Translations under genes and position numbers: made by a program
The notes under the pieces: model-generated
Told to the model about the DNA's origin: nothing
Databases searched by the model: none
What the model saw: the letters and a program-made list of their open reading frames with translations, nothing else
NCBI GenBank assembly: GCA_963728985.1
Contig: CAVSME010000003.1
Location: forward strand, 372,001-436,000
Reading direction: 5' to 3'
Source: DASXAI01 sp963728985
GTDB lineage: Bacteria; Actinomycetota; Acidimicrobiia; Acidimicrobiales; Ilumatobacteraceae
DNA length: 64,000 nt
Part shown: one piece after another, positions 54,434 to 63,501 of the stretch
Layout: every line of letters begins with the position of its first letter
Numbering within the stretch: position 1 is the stretch's first letter

Positions 54434-54516
54434 CCTCGGCTTGCGCCTCGGTCTCGCTGTGCTCGATCAATCCCGCCAGCACCTGCGCCGTCGCCGTACT
54501 GCGGCGACACTCCGTC

Positions 54517-55377
54517 GTGTCTGAGGCCGGGCCGCCGGACCTGCCTCCCGGGCGGGAGGTGTACCTGCCGGGGCGCGGCACCACGTTCGTGCGGGAGCTG
54601 GCGGGACCGCCGGGCGCCCCCGTGGTCGTGCTGCTCCACGGATGGACGGTGACGGCCGACGTCACCTGGTTCCGCACCTACCAGTCGCTCGGCCAGCGGT
54701 ACCGGATCTTCGCCCTCGACCTGCGGGGCCACGGCCGCGGCATCCGGTCGCGCACGCCGTTCCGGCTCGAGGACTGCGCCGACGACGTCGCCGCGCTGGC
54801 GGCGCTCTACGGCATCCAGCGCGTCGTCCCGGTGGGGTACTCGATGGGCGGTCCGGTGGCCATGTTGCTCTGGCAACGCCACCCAGCGCTGGTCCAGGGT
54901 CTCGTGCTCTGCGCGACGGCGCGCGACTTCAGCACCACCCGCCAGGACCGCATGGCGTTCCTCGCCCTCGCCGGGCTGGCCCGCGCCTCGCGCCTCACGC
55001 CGGCCCAGACACGGGCCTGGCTGGGCGGCCGGTTCGTCGCCCGGCGCAGCCGCCGCTACGAGGACTGGGCCCTCGAAGAGGTCATGCGCAACGACTGGCG
55101 GGCCGTGCTCCACGCCGGCGCCGCCATCGGGCGGTTCTCGGCGCGGGACTGGATCCCCACGGTCGACTGCCCTACCGCCGTCCTCGTCACGACGCGAGAT
55201 CACATCGTGTCGCCGCATCGCCAGCAGCGCCTGCTGGAGGCGATCCCCGGCGCCGCCGGCTTCCACCTCGATGCCGATCACGACTGCTGCGTGGCGTCGG
55301 CCCCGGTGTTCGTGCCCGCGCTGCTGGAGGCGTGCGCCACGGTCACGGGGTCGGGCGGCTTCGAAGCCGTCTCCTGA
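54517..55377 (+). CDS. Alpha/beta hydrolase
   Basis: The 286-residue hydrolase has VVVLLHGWTVTADVTWFRTY near residue 35, DLRGHGRG, the nucleophile GYSMGG (Ser near 115), an acid in LVTTRDHIV and a final DHDCC segment with the catalytic His. The substrate is not predictable. The GTG start at 54517 lies after a small stem (GTCGCCG/CGGCGAC, 54490-54508). It follows greA but is likely separate. Confidence 0.75.
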   Translation: MSEAGPPDLPPGREVYLPGRGTTFVRELAGPPGAPVVVLLHGWTVTADVTWFRTYQSLGQRYRIFALDLRGHGRGIRSRTPFRLEDCADDVAALAALYGIQRVVPVGYSMGGPVAMLLWQRHPALVQGLVLCATARDFSTTRQDRMAFLALAGLARASRLTPAQTRAWLGGRFVARRSRRYEDWALEEVMRNDWRAVLHAGAAIGRFSARDWIPTVDCPTAVLVTTRDHIVSPHRQQRLLEAIPGAAGFHLDADHDCCVASAPVFVPALLEACATVTGSGGFEAVS

Positions 55378-55386
55378 CGCACCCGG

Positions 55387-55851
55387 TCAGGCGGCCGGCG
55401 GTGGGCCGGCCAGCTGATCGGTGCTCCACGCCGACAGGAGCGCCCGCATCATCGGACCCTCGCCCCGATCGTCGATGACGATGCCGCCCGGCTCGTCACG
55501 CCGCTCCAGCGCGGTGCATTGGCGCCGATCGGGCGTGACCACTACGACGGTGCGCACCCGCGCCCGGGGCCCGGCCGGCAGGGTGGTCGCCCAACCGTTG
55601 GCCACGAGGGCCAGCGCGGCGGCGTCGCGCCGGCGCACCCGCACCGTGTCGAGGAACGAGTAGGGATCGCCCTCGGCCAGGCGCAACCACCGGCGACCAC
55701 CGGCGTGGAGGGCACCGGCCCGCCGCGGCGGGGCCGTGCGGGGCAGGAGCCCATAGAGCCGCGGTGGCTCGTGCCAACCGCCGGAGGTGCCCAGCACCGC
55801 CGCCAGTGCACCGGTCAAGCGGCGGAGATCGTCATCGCTCAGATCGTCCAT
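55387..55851 (-). CDS. Small hypothetical protein, 154 residues
   Basis: An uncharacterised, Arg/Ala-rich soluble protein. It begins DDLSDDDLRRLTGALAAVLG and has VRTVVVVTPDRRQCTALERR with a C-terminal RGEGPMMRALLSAWST. No known domain was recognised. Its start lies 13 bases inside the end of the IclR gene on the same strand, suggesting coupling. It may be a modulator of that regulator, but this is a guess. Confidence 0.55.
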   Translation of the reverse strand: MDDLSDDDLRRLTGALAAVLGTSGGWHEPPRLYGLLPRTAPPRRAGALHAGGRRWLRLAEGDPYSFLDTVRVRRRDAAALALVANGWATTLPAGPRARVRTVVVVTPDRRQCTALERRDEPGGIVIDDRGEGPMMRALLSAWSTDQLAGPPPAA

Positions 55852-56528
55852 GGCGCAGGTGTGTGCCTGCCGCGCGCCGAATCGGAAATGGCCGCTTCGA
55901 TGGCGCCGGCCGCCGCCCGCACCCGGGTGCCGTAACGGCGGGCCGGTGCCCGGGTGAGCCGCTCCACGGGGCCCGACACGCAGACCGCGGCCACGACGGC
56001 GCCGGCTCGATCGTGGATGCCGGCCGACACCGACGCCACCCCGACCTCCCGCTCCTCGACCGATTCGACGACCGCATCACCGGCGCCGCTCAGCACGCGG
56101 CCGGCCGAGCCCCGGTCGAGGGGCAGCACCTCGCCGACGGGCACGATCCACCGCAGCCCGTGGGCCGATTCGAACGACTCGACGCAGAGGCGCCCCGTGC
56201 CCGACCGCACGAAGAGCTGGACGCTCTCGCCCGTCTCGTCGCGCAGCCGCTCGAGGACCGGCCGCGCCGCGTCGGCCAGGGGGAAGGCCATGGCCGCCGC
56301 CCGCCCCAGGCCGACGAGCCGGAGTCCGGGGGCGAAGCGGCCGTCCGCGTCCCGACGGACCAGGCCGTGGCCCTCCAGGGCGACGGCGATGCGGTAGGCG
56401 GTGGCACGGGGCAACGACGATGCCGTCACCAGGTCGGCCAGACCGAGGGGGCGGCCGGCCTTGGCGAGGGCGTCGATCACGGCCACGGCCTTGTCCAGCA
56501 CCCCGATGGTGGGTACAGTCGTGTCCAC
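55839..56528 (-). CDS. IclR-family transcriptional regulator (NdgR/LtbR-like) divergent from leuCD
   Basis: The 229-residue protein has a winged helix N-terminus (VLDKAVAVIDALAKAGRPLGL then SSLPRATAYRIAVALEGHGLV) and the IclR effector domain. In actinobacteria the IclR-type regulator divergent from leuCD is NdgR (Streptomyces) or LtbR (Corynebacterium), a repressor or activator of leucine and other amino-acid genes. GTG 56528 puts the start next to the shared operator. The same synteny is conserved here. Confidence 0.88.
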   Translation of the reverse strand: MDTTVPTIGVLDKAVAVIDALAKAGRPLGLADLVTASSLPRATAYRIAVALEGHGLVRRDADGRFAPGLRLVGLGRAAAMAFPLADAARPVLERLRDETGESVQLFVRSGTGRLCVESFESAHGLRWIVPVGEVLPLDRGSAGRVLSGAGDAVVESVEEREVGVASVSAGIHDRAGAVVAAVCVSGPVERLTRAPARRYGTRVRAAAGAIEAAISDSARGRHTPAPWTI

Positions 56529-56559
56529 GAGACGAGAGTAGCGTCTCAGAGAGTGAGAC
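56529..56559. promoter_or_regulatory. IclR-type operator between the regulator and leuC
   Basis: Two overlapping dyads: GAGACG-N7-CGTCTC (56529-56547) and GTCTCA-GAGAG-TGAGAC (56543-56559). They fill most of the 37-base gap between the regulator start and leuC ATG 56566. GTCTCA/TGAGAC half-sites at such a place strongly suggest regulator binding that controls both genes. Confidence 0.7.
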
Positions 56560-56565
56560 ACGCTC

Positions 56566-57977
<1,412 letters not shown>

Positions 57978-57981
<4 letters not shown>

Positions 57982-58571
57982 AGGCCGTACGCGTCCACAC
58001 CGGCACCGCCGTGCCGCTGCCTCGCAGTGACGTCGACACCGACCAGATCATCCCGTCCGACTGGCTGAAGCGCGTCGAGCGCACCGGCTTCGGCCGCGGC
58101 CTGTTCTCCGAGTGGCGCGACGAGCCGAGCTTCGTGCTCAACGACGAGCGCTTCGTCGGCGCCAGCATCCTCGTGGCCGGACCGAACTTCGGCGTCGGCT
58201 CGTCGCGCGAGCACGCCGTGTGGGCGCTGATGGACTACGGCTTCGATGTCGTCATCGCGCCGCGCTTCGGCGACATCTTCCGCAACAACTCCACCAAGAA
58301 CGGTCTCGTACCGGTGGTGCTGTCCGCGGAGGTCGTCGATCGCCTCCACGTCGCCCTCGAGGACGACCCGGAGATGGAGATCGTGATCGACGTCGAACGC
58401 CTCGTGGTGGAGGTACCCAGCCTCGGCATCGTGGAAGCGTTCGCGCTCGACGAGTCGACGCAGCACCGCTTCCTCCACGGCCTCGACGACATCGGCATCT
58501 CGTTGACGCACGAGGACGAGATCACGGCCTTCGAGAAGACGCGGCCGGCCTGGCTGCCTTCGGTCTCATGA
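57978..58571 (+). CDS. leuD: 3-isopropylmalate dehydratase small subunit
   Basis: Swivelling-domain subunit of isopropylmalate isomerase. The 197-residue protein has GTAVPLPRSDVDTDQIIPSD near residue 8 and the substrate-binding GVGSSREHAVWALMDYGFDV near 75. ATGA overlap with leuC implies equal synthesis of both subunits. A methyltransferase gene overlaps its end. Confidence 0.95.
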
Positions 58572-59359
58572 GCGAAACCGCCCTGCCGGTCTGGGACGCC
58601 GAGACGTACTCGGCCAACCGGGCCCACCACCAGGTGCACGACGAGGCGTTCCTGGCCACACTGCCGCTGCAACCCGACGACCGCGTGCTCGACATCGGCT
58701 GCGGGAGCGGCGAGCTGACGAGCGTGGTGGCCACCCTCGTACCCGACGGGCACATCGTCGGACTCGACGGCTCGCCCAGCATGATCGAGGCGGCCACGGC
58801 CAAGGGTGTCGCGAACCAGTCGTTCGTGCTCGGGCCGGCGCAGCAGCTCGGCCCCCTCCTGGCCGGGGAGGCGTTCGACGGCATCTACTCCCGGGCCGCG
58901 CTGCACTGGGTGCCGCGGGCCGACTGGCCGGCCATGCTCGGCGCCATCCGGGGCCTGCTGGCACCCGATGGCTGGCTGCGCATCGAGTGCGGCGGCGGCG
59001 ACAACGTCAGCGAGCCGCAGCAATTGCTGGACGACATCTCGGCGTCGCTCGACGGTCCCCAGGCGCCGTGGAACTTCCTCCCCGCGGGCGGCGCGCTCGA
59101 CCTGCTGGAGGCGGCCGGCTTCGCCCTCGGCGACGAGGACTGGGTGCGCACCGTGGCCCAGCGCCGGGCCTTCGATCGCGAAGGCGTCCTCGGATGGCTG
59201 CGCAGCCAGTGCGAGAACGCGTACCTGATCGGCCTGCCGGCCGAGCAGCACGATGCCTTCCGCACCGCCGTGACCGATCGGGTGGACGAGCTGCGCCGTG
59301 ACGACGGCACCTACGACGTCACCTTCGTGCGCCTCGACCTGCTCGTGAGCGCAGTTTGA
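58568..59359 (+). CDS. SAM-dependent methyltransferase (trans-aconitate/isopropylmalate methyltransferase-like) in the leuCD operon
   Basis: The 263-residue protein resembles Tam-type methyltransferases: motif I RVLDIGCGSGELTSVVA near residue 40, GLDGSPSMIEAA, and SRAALHWVPRADWP near 115, like the Tam ASLQWLPDH segment. Its ATG 58568 overlaps the leuD stop. A yeast relative methylates trans-aconitate and 3-isopropylmalate. Coupling to leuCD suggests a role with that substrate type, such as repairing off-pathway products; this is inference. Confidence 0.8.
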   Translation: MSETALPVWDAETYSANRAHHQVHDEAFLATLPLQPDDRVLDIGCGSGELTSVVATLVPDGHIVGLDGSPSMIEAATAKGVANQSFVLGPAQQLGPLLAGEAFDGIYSRAALHWVPRADWPAMLGAIRGLLAPDGWLRIECGGGDNVSEPQQLLDDISASLDGPQAPWNFLPAGGALDLLEAAGFALGDEDWVRTVAQRRAFDREGVLGWLRSQCENAYLIGLPAEQHDAFRTAVTDRVDELRRDDGTYDVTFVRLDLLVSAV

Positions 59360-59399
59360 TTGACAAGTCCGCGCCAATGCTGGCACCCTGGTTGTCAAT
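59359..59399 (+). promoter_or_regulatory. Inverted repeat ATTGACAA..TTGTCAAT at the 5' end of the leuA leader
   Basis: ATTGACAA (59359-59366) and TTGTCAAT (59392-59399) are perfect inverted repeats enclosing 25 bases, with an inner GCCA/TGGC. The right arm overlaps the leader ATG. TTGACA (59360-59365) also looks like a -35 element, but no clear -10 follows. It may be an operator or an RNA stem hiding the leader start. Confidence 0.55.
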
Positions 59400-59433
59400 G
59401 ACCGCTCACCACGGCCTGCTCCTTCTCACCTAG
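59398..59433 (+). CDS. leuL: Leucine leader peptide of leuA
   Basis: An 11-residue peptide, MTAHHGLLLLT, with four Leu codons in a row (CTG CTC CTT CTC), followed by the stop TAG at 59431-59433. It lies before a pause hairpin and a terminator and before leuA. This is the classic form of a leucine-responsive attenuator: leucine starvation stalls the ribosome on the Leu codons and allows read-through. No obvious ribosome site precedes the ATG, so its translation may be leaderless or weak. Confidence 0.88.
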   Translation: MTAHHGLLLLT

Positions 59434-59457
59434 GCGAGTGCCCCATAGGCACTCGCC
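59433..59457 (+). promoter_or_regulatory. Pause hairpin of the leuA leader
   Basis: GGCGAGTGCC (59433-59442), loop CCATA, GGCACTCGCC (59448-59457): a perfect 10-bp stem that begins on the last G of the leader stop codon. A ribosome stalled on the Leu codons would cover its 5' arm. Confidence 0.85.
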
Positions 59458-59458
59458 G

Positions 59459-59499
59459 AACCTCCTGCGCCGAAACGGCTCAGGAGGTTCTTGCTTTTT
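59459..59499 (+). terminator. Attenuator terminator of leuA
   Basis: AACCTCCTG (59459-59467) pairs with CAGGAGGTT (59481-59489), with an inner GCCG-AAA-CGGC stem, then CTTGCTTTTTC. It is a perfect intrinsic terminator 28 bases before the leuA ribosome site (GAGGAG, 59516-59521). Confidence 0.92.
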
Positions 59500-59526
59500 C
59501 GGCCCGAACCCACCGAGGAGAATCCG

Positions 59527-61224
59527 ATGCCCCCGCCGCCCACCACGCCCAAGCCGATGCCGTTCGAGCGGTACGAGCCGATCCAGCCACTGCCGCTCGC
59601 CATCGCCGACCGGCAGTGGCCGAACCGGCGGATCGAGCACGCGCCGCTGTGGTGCTCGGTCGATCTGCGCGACGGCAACCAGGCCCTGATCGACCCGATG
59701 GATCCCATCCGCAAGCGCCGCATGTTCGACGCCCTCGTGAAGATGGGGTTCAAGGAGATCGAGGTCGGGTTCCCGTCGGCCAGTCAGCCCGACTTCGACT
59801 TCGTGCGCCAGCTGATCGAGGAAGACCTCGTACCCGACGACGTCACCATCCAGGTCCTCACCCAGTGCCGGCCCGAGCTGATCGAGCGCACCTACGAGTC
59901 CATCAAGGGCGCCGCCCGCGCCATCGTGCACTTCTACAACTCCACGTCCGTGCTCCAGCGGCGGGTGGTGTTCGGGCTGGACAAGGACGGCATCACCGAC
60001 ATCGCCACCAGCGCCGCCCGCCTGGCCCGCAAGCTGGAGGAGACGGTGCCCGGCACCGACGTGCTCTACGAGTACAGCCCCGAGAGCTTCACCGGCACGG
60101 AGATCGACTACGCCGTGGAGATCTGCGAGGCCGTGGCCGAGGTCATCGAGCCGACGTCGGACCGCAAGATCATCTTCAACCTCCCGGCCACCGTCGAGAT
60201 GTACACGCCGAACATCTATGCCGACGTGATCGAGTACTTCCACCGCAACGTGCGCCACCGCGACCGCATCGTGCTCTCGCTGCACCCGCACAACGACCGC
60301 GGCTGCGCGGTGGCGGCGGCCGAGCTGGGCGTGATGGCCGGCGCCGACCGGGTGGAAGGCACGCTGTTCGGCAACGGCGAGCGTACCGGCAACGTCGACG
60401 TCGTGACGCTGGCCATGAACCTGTTCAGCCAGGGCGTCGACCCGATGCTCGACATGTCCGACATCGACGCCCTGCGGCGCACGGCCGAGTACTGCAACCG
60501 CCTCCCCGTCCACCCCCGTCACCCGTACGTGGGAGATCTCGTCTACACGGCGTTCTCCGGCTCGCATCAGGACGCCATCAAGAAGGGCATGGAGGCACTG
60601 CCCGCCGACTACACGGCGTGGGCCGTGCCGTACCTCCCCATCGACCCCAAGCACGTCGGCCGGTCCTACGAGGCCGTCATCCGCGTGAACAGCCAGTCGG
60701 GCAAGGGGGGCGTGGCCTTCGTGATGAAGGCCGAGCACGGCTTCGAGCTGCCCCGCCGGCTGCAGATCGAGTTCTCGAAGACCATCCAGGCCATCACCGA
60801 GGACTCCGGTACCGAGATCAGCCCTGGCGCCATGTGGAACGCCTTCCAGACCGCCTACCTGCCCGAAGCCCCGTCGATCGAGCTCCGCTCGCACGAGCTC
60901 ACCACGAAGCAGGGCGGCAACGTCACCGGCATCACGGCCCAGCTCACCGTCGACGGCGAGCACCGCACGGTGCAGGGCGAGGGCAACGGTCCCATCGACG
61001 CCTTCGTCCACGCGCTGCGCGACGGGCTCGGCACGGTGATCGACGTGGTCGACTACGCCGAGCACGCCATCGGCACCGGCGCCGACGCGTCGGCCGTCGC
61101 TTACGTGGAATCGGTCGACGACACCGGCGCCCTACGGTGGGGCGTGGGCATCGACCCGAACATCATCACCGCCTCGCTCCGTGCCGTCCTCTGCGCGCAC
61201 CGGAGGCAGCACGCCGACCGGTAG
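59527..61224 (+). CDS. leuA: 2-isopropylmalate synthase (actinobacterial long form)
   Basis: Condenses 2-oxoisovalerate with acetyl-CoA, the committed step of leucine synthesis. The 565-residue protein belongs to the class of about 560-600 residues typical of actinobacteria. It has CSVDLRDGNQALIDPMDP (catalytic LRDGNQ) near residue 43, LSLHPHNDRGCAVAAAELG near 255 and GNGERTGNVDVVT. A C-terminal leucine-feedback domain follows with LTTKQGGNVTGITAQLTVDG and GEGNGPIDAFVHAL. ATG 59527 follows GAGGAG by 5 bases; the frame is open upstream but runs into the terminator. Confidence 0.96.
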   Translation: MPPPPTTPKPMPFERYEPIQPLPLAIADRQWPNRRIEHAPLWCSVDLRDGNQALIDPMDPIRKRRMFDALVKMGFKEIEVGFPSASQPDFDFVRQLIEEDLVPDDVTIQVLTQCRPELIERTYESIKGAARAIVHFYNSTSVLQRRVVFGLDKDGITDIATSAARLARKLEETVPGTDVLYEYSPESFTGTEIDYAVEICEAVAEVIEPTSDRKIIFNLPATVEMYTPNIYADVIEYFHRNVRHRDRIVLSLHPHNDRGCAVAAAELGVMAGADRVEGTLFGNGERTGNVDVVTLAMNLFSQGVDPMLDMSDIDALRRTAEYCNRLPVHPRHPYVGDLVYTAFSGSHQDAIKKGMEALPADYTAWAVPYLPIDPKHVGRSYEAVIRVNSQSGKGGVAFVMKAEHGFELPRRLQIEFSKTIQAITEDSGTEISPGAMWNAFQTAYLPEAPSIELRSHELTTKQGGNVTGITAQLTVDGEHRTVQGEGNGPIDAFVHALRDGLGTVIDVVDYAEHAIGTGADASAVAYVESVDDTGALRWGVGIDPNIITASLRAVLCAHRRQHADR

Positions 61225-61235
61225 GGTCGGAGGAG

Positions 61236-61586
61236 ATGCGCCGGTGGCTGTTCCGTCTCCTCTTCCTGGCCGCCGTCGCCGGGCTCCTCGTCACGCTGGT
61301 CCGGCGCCGCAACGTTGGCGCCGAGCCGACGGCCAGGCCGGTGTGGCCCCCGCTCGACGACGCCAAGGACGCTGCCGGGACGGTGGCCGACGACATCCCC
61401 CCGTCGGCGCGCTGGAGCGATCCGGTGGAAAAGGCGTGCCCGCCGGGGTTCGAGGTGAAGGTCAAGCTGGCGTCGGGCATCTACCACCTGCCCGGGATGT
61501 TCGCCTACGACCGCACGATCCCCGACCGCTGCTACGCCAGCGCCGAAGCCGCCGAAGCCGACGGCTTCCGGGCCGCCAAGCGCTAG
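61236..61586 (+). CDS. Small membrane-anchored protein with sunset-domain-like C-terminus
   Basis: The 116-residue protein has an N-terminal membrane helix (WLFRLLFLAAVAGLLVTLV) with RRR after it. A linker follows, then a C-terminal segment SGIYHLPGMFAYDRTIPDRC and YASAEAAEADGFRAAKR. The pattern YHxPxxxxYxxT...C(Y/F)A...A...GFR resembles small sunset/Ada-like modules of actinobacteria. Function unknown. ATG 61236 has GGAGGAG directly upstream. It probably belongs to the leuA transcript. Confidence 0.7.
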   Translation: MRRWLFRLLFLAAVAGLLVTLVRRRNVGAEPTARPVWPPLDDAKDAAGTVADDIPPSARWSDPVEKACPPGFEVKVKLASGIYHLPGMFAYDRTIPDRCYASAEAAEADGFRAAKR

Positions 61587-61642
61587 TCCGGCGCTCCGGT
61601 CATCCACATTGGGTGCCAATCGACCCGCCCGGCGGGCCATCT

Positions 61643-61669
61643 CGCACCCATGAGCCGATCCGCACCCAT
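61643..61669. repeat. Direct repeat CGCACCCAT before the ferredoxin gene
   Basis: CGCACCCAT occurs at 61643-61651 and 61661-61669 (period 18). A -10-like TATGTT lies at 61686-61691. This may be a binding site of a regulator of the ferredoxin promoter. Confidence 0.4.
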
Positions 61670-61697
61670 TACTCGTGACACTGGCTATGTTGCGGGG

Positions 61698-61889
61698 ATG
61701 CGAGTGGTGGTCGACTACGACGTGTGTGCCAGCACCGGCGCCTGCATGCAGACGTGCCCAGAGGTCTTCGAGGTCCGCAGCGACGGCTACCTCTACGTCC
61801 TCCAGGACGAGCCGGGCGAGGCGCTCTGGGACAAGGTGCGAACGGCCGCCGAGGTCTGCCCCACGGGCGCCATCAGCCTCGAGGAGTAG
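61698..61889 (+). CDS. Small 3Fe-4S-type ferredoxin
   Basis: The 63-residue acidic protein matches ferredoxins that serve cytochrome P450s and other oxygenases. Cluster cysteines are Cys10 and Cys16 in DVCASTGAC, and a distal Cys in EVCPTGAI near 54. The second position of CxxCxxC is Thr13, which points to a [3Fe-4S] cluster. An additional Cys20 (TCP) sits beside them, an unusual feature. ATG 61698 is chosen as the start of VVVDYDVC. Its stop abuts the stop of serA on the other strand (TAG-CTA). Confidence 0.88.
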   Translation: MRVVVDYDVCASTGACMQTCPEVFEVRSDGYLYVLQDEPGEALWDKVRTAAEVCPTGAISLEE

Positions 61890-63455
61890 CTACTCCCCTA
61901 CCAGCACGTGCACGGACAGGATGCCGGGTGCGGCGCGCAGCTGCTCGATCAGTGACGGCGGCGTGGCCTCGCTGGTGGCCAGCACCATGATGGCCGACCG
62001 GGCCTGGCTGCGACCCACGTCCATGTCGGCGATGTTCACTCCGGCGTTGCCCAAGGCCGTGCCCACGTAGCCGATCATGCCGGGCCGGTCGTCGTTGCGG
62101 ACCACGAGCATGTGGGCCGCCGGCGGCAGATCAGTGGTGTGGTCGTCCACGTTCACGATGCGGGGCTCACCCCGGCCGCCGGTCAGCGTGCCGGCGAGCA
62201 CGTGCCCGCCGCCGCGCACGGTCACCAGGTTGACGTAGTCGACGGAGGTCGCCGAGCTGACCTCCCGCACCTCGACGCCGTGCTCCTTGGCCAGGTTGGG
62301 CGCGTTCACGAACGTGACCGGCTCGTCGCTGACACCGCCGAACAGACCCTTCAGGACGGACAGCGTGAGGATGCGGGTGTCGTAGTCGGCCAGCTGGCCC
62401 TCGTAGGCCACCTCCACCGTGTCGGGCACGCCTTCGGCCAGCGAGGCGAACAGCCGGCCCAAGCGCTCGGCCAGCGGTAGGTAGGGCCGCACGGTCTCGG
62501 CCGCCTCGGCCGCGCTCACGTTCACGGCGAAGGGCACGAACTCGCCGGCCAGCGCCAGCTGCACCATCTCGGCGATGGTGTCCCCTGCCTTGTCCTGCGC
62601 CTCCCGGGTGCTGGCCCCGAGGTGGGGCGTCACCACCACGCTGGACAGGCCGAACAGGGGCGACTCGGTCATCGGCTCGGTGCTGAACACGTCGAGGGCG
62701 GCGCCGGCGATGCGGCCGTCCCGCACAGCATCGGCCAGCGCGTCCTCGTCCACGATCCCGCCCCGGGCGACGTTGATGACCCGCAGCTCCGGCTTGGCCC
62801 GCGCGAGCAGTTCGGCACCGATGAGGCCGATCGTCTCGGGCGTCTTGGGCAGGTGGACGGTCAGGAAGTCGGCCTCCTCCACGAGGCGGTCGACCGGGAG
62901 CAGTTCCACCGACATCTGGCGGGCCCGCTCGGCCGAGACGTACGGGTCGTAGGCCACGATGCGCATGCCGAAGGCCAGCGCCCGCTGGGCCACGAGCTTG
63001 CCGATCCGGCCGAGCCCGACGACGCCGAGCGTCTTGTTGGCCAGCTCGACGCCCTCCCACCGCGACCGCTCCCACCGACCGGCGGTGAGGGCGGCATGGG
63101 CCTGGGGCACGTTGCGGGCCTGAGCGAGGAGCAGTGCCATCGTGTGCTCGGCGGCGGAGATGATGTTCGACTGCGGTGCGTTCACGACCATGACGCCCCG
63201 GCGGGTGGCCGCCTCGACGTCGACGTTGTCGAGCCCGATGCCGGCCCGGCCCACCACGATCAGGTCGGCCCCTGCGGCCAGCACCTCGGCGGTGACCTGG
63301 GTGGCGGAGCGGATGATGAGGGCGTCGGCGCCCTTGACGGCGTCGAGGAGGTCGTCGGGCGACAGGTCGAGCCGGACGTCGACCTCGCAGCCGGCGGCCC
63401 GGAGGCCGTCCAGGCCGCGCTCGGCGATCTCTTCGGTGACGAGGACACGGGGCAC
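61890..63455 (-). CDS. serA: D-3-phosphoglycerate dehydrogenase with ACT domain
   Basis: Starts serine synthesis by oxidising 3-phosphoglycerate. The 521-residue protein is the long form: catalytic and NAD domain (GRAGIGLDNVDVEAATRRG near 75, GVVGLGRIGKLVAQRA near 140, Arg in NVARGGIVDEDAL, TPHLGASTREAQ with the catalytic His near 280), an intervening domain, and a C-terminal ACT domain (MLVVRNDDRPGMIGYVGTAL) that senses serine. GTG 63455 gives VPRVLVTEEIA, the usual N-terminus. Convergent with the ferredoxin without a gap. Confidence 0.95.
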   Translation of the reverse strand: MPRVLVTEEIAERGLDGLRAAGCEVDVRLDLSPDDLLDAVKGADALIIRSATQVTAEVLAAGADLIVVGRAGIGLDNVDVEAATRRGVMVVNAPQSNIISAAEHTMALLLAQARNVPQAHAALTAGRWERSRWEGVELANKTLGVVGLGRIGKLVAQRALAFGMRIVAYDPYVSAERARQMSVELLPVDRLVEEADFLTVHLPKTPETIGLIGAELLARAKPELRVINVARGGIVDEDALADAVRDGRIAGAALDVFSTEPMTESPLFGLSSVVVTPHLGASTREAQDKAGDTIAEMVQLALAGEFVPFAVNVSAAEAAETVRPYLPLAERLGRLFASLAEGVPDTVEVAYEGQLADYDTRILTLSVLKGLFGGVSDEPVTFVNAPNLAKEHGVEVREVSSATSVDYVNLVTVRGGGHVLAGTLTGGRGEPRIVNVDDHTTDLPPAAHMLVVRNDDRPGMIGYVGTALGNAGVNIADMDVGRSQARSAIMVLATSEATPPSLIEQLRAAPGILSVHVLVGE

Positions 63456-63501
63456 GGTCGGCAATTCAACCCGGCCGGCGCGAGCGAGGGCCAGCGGGTT
63501 C

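Noticed and set aside
59491..59526. Longer leuA N-terminus
   Set aside because: The upstream start is within the attenuator U-run; ATG 59527 has GAGGAG at the right distance.
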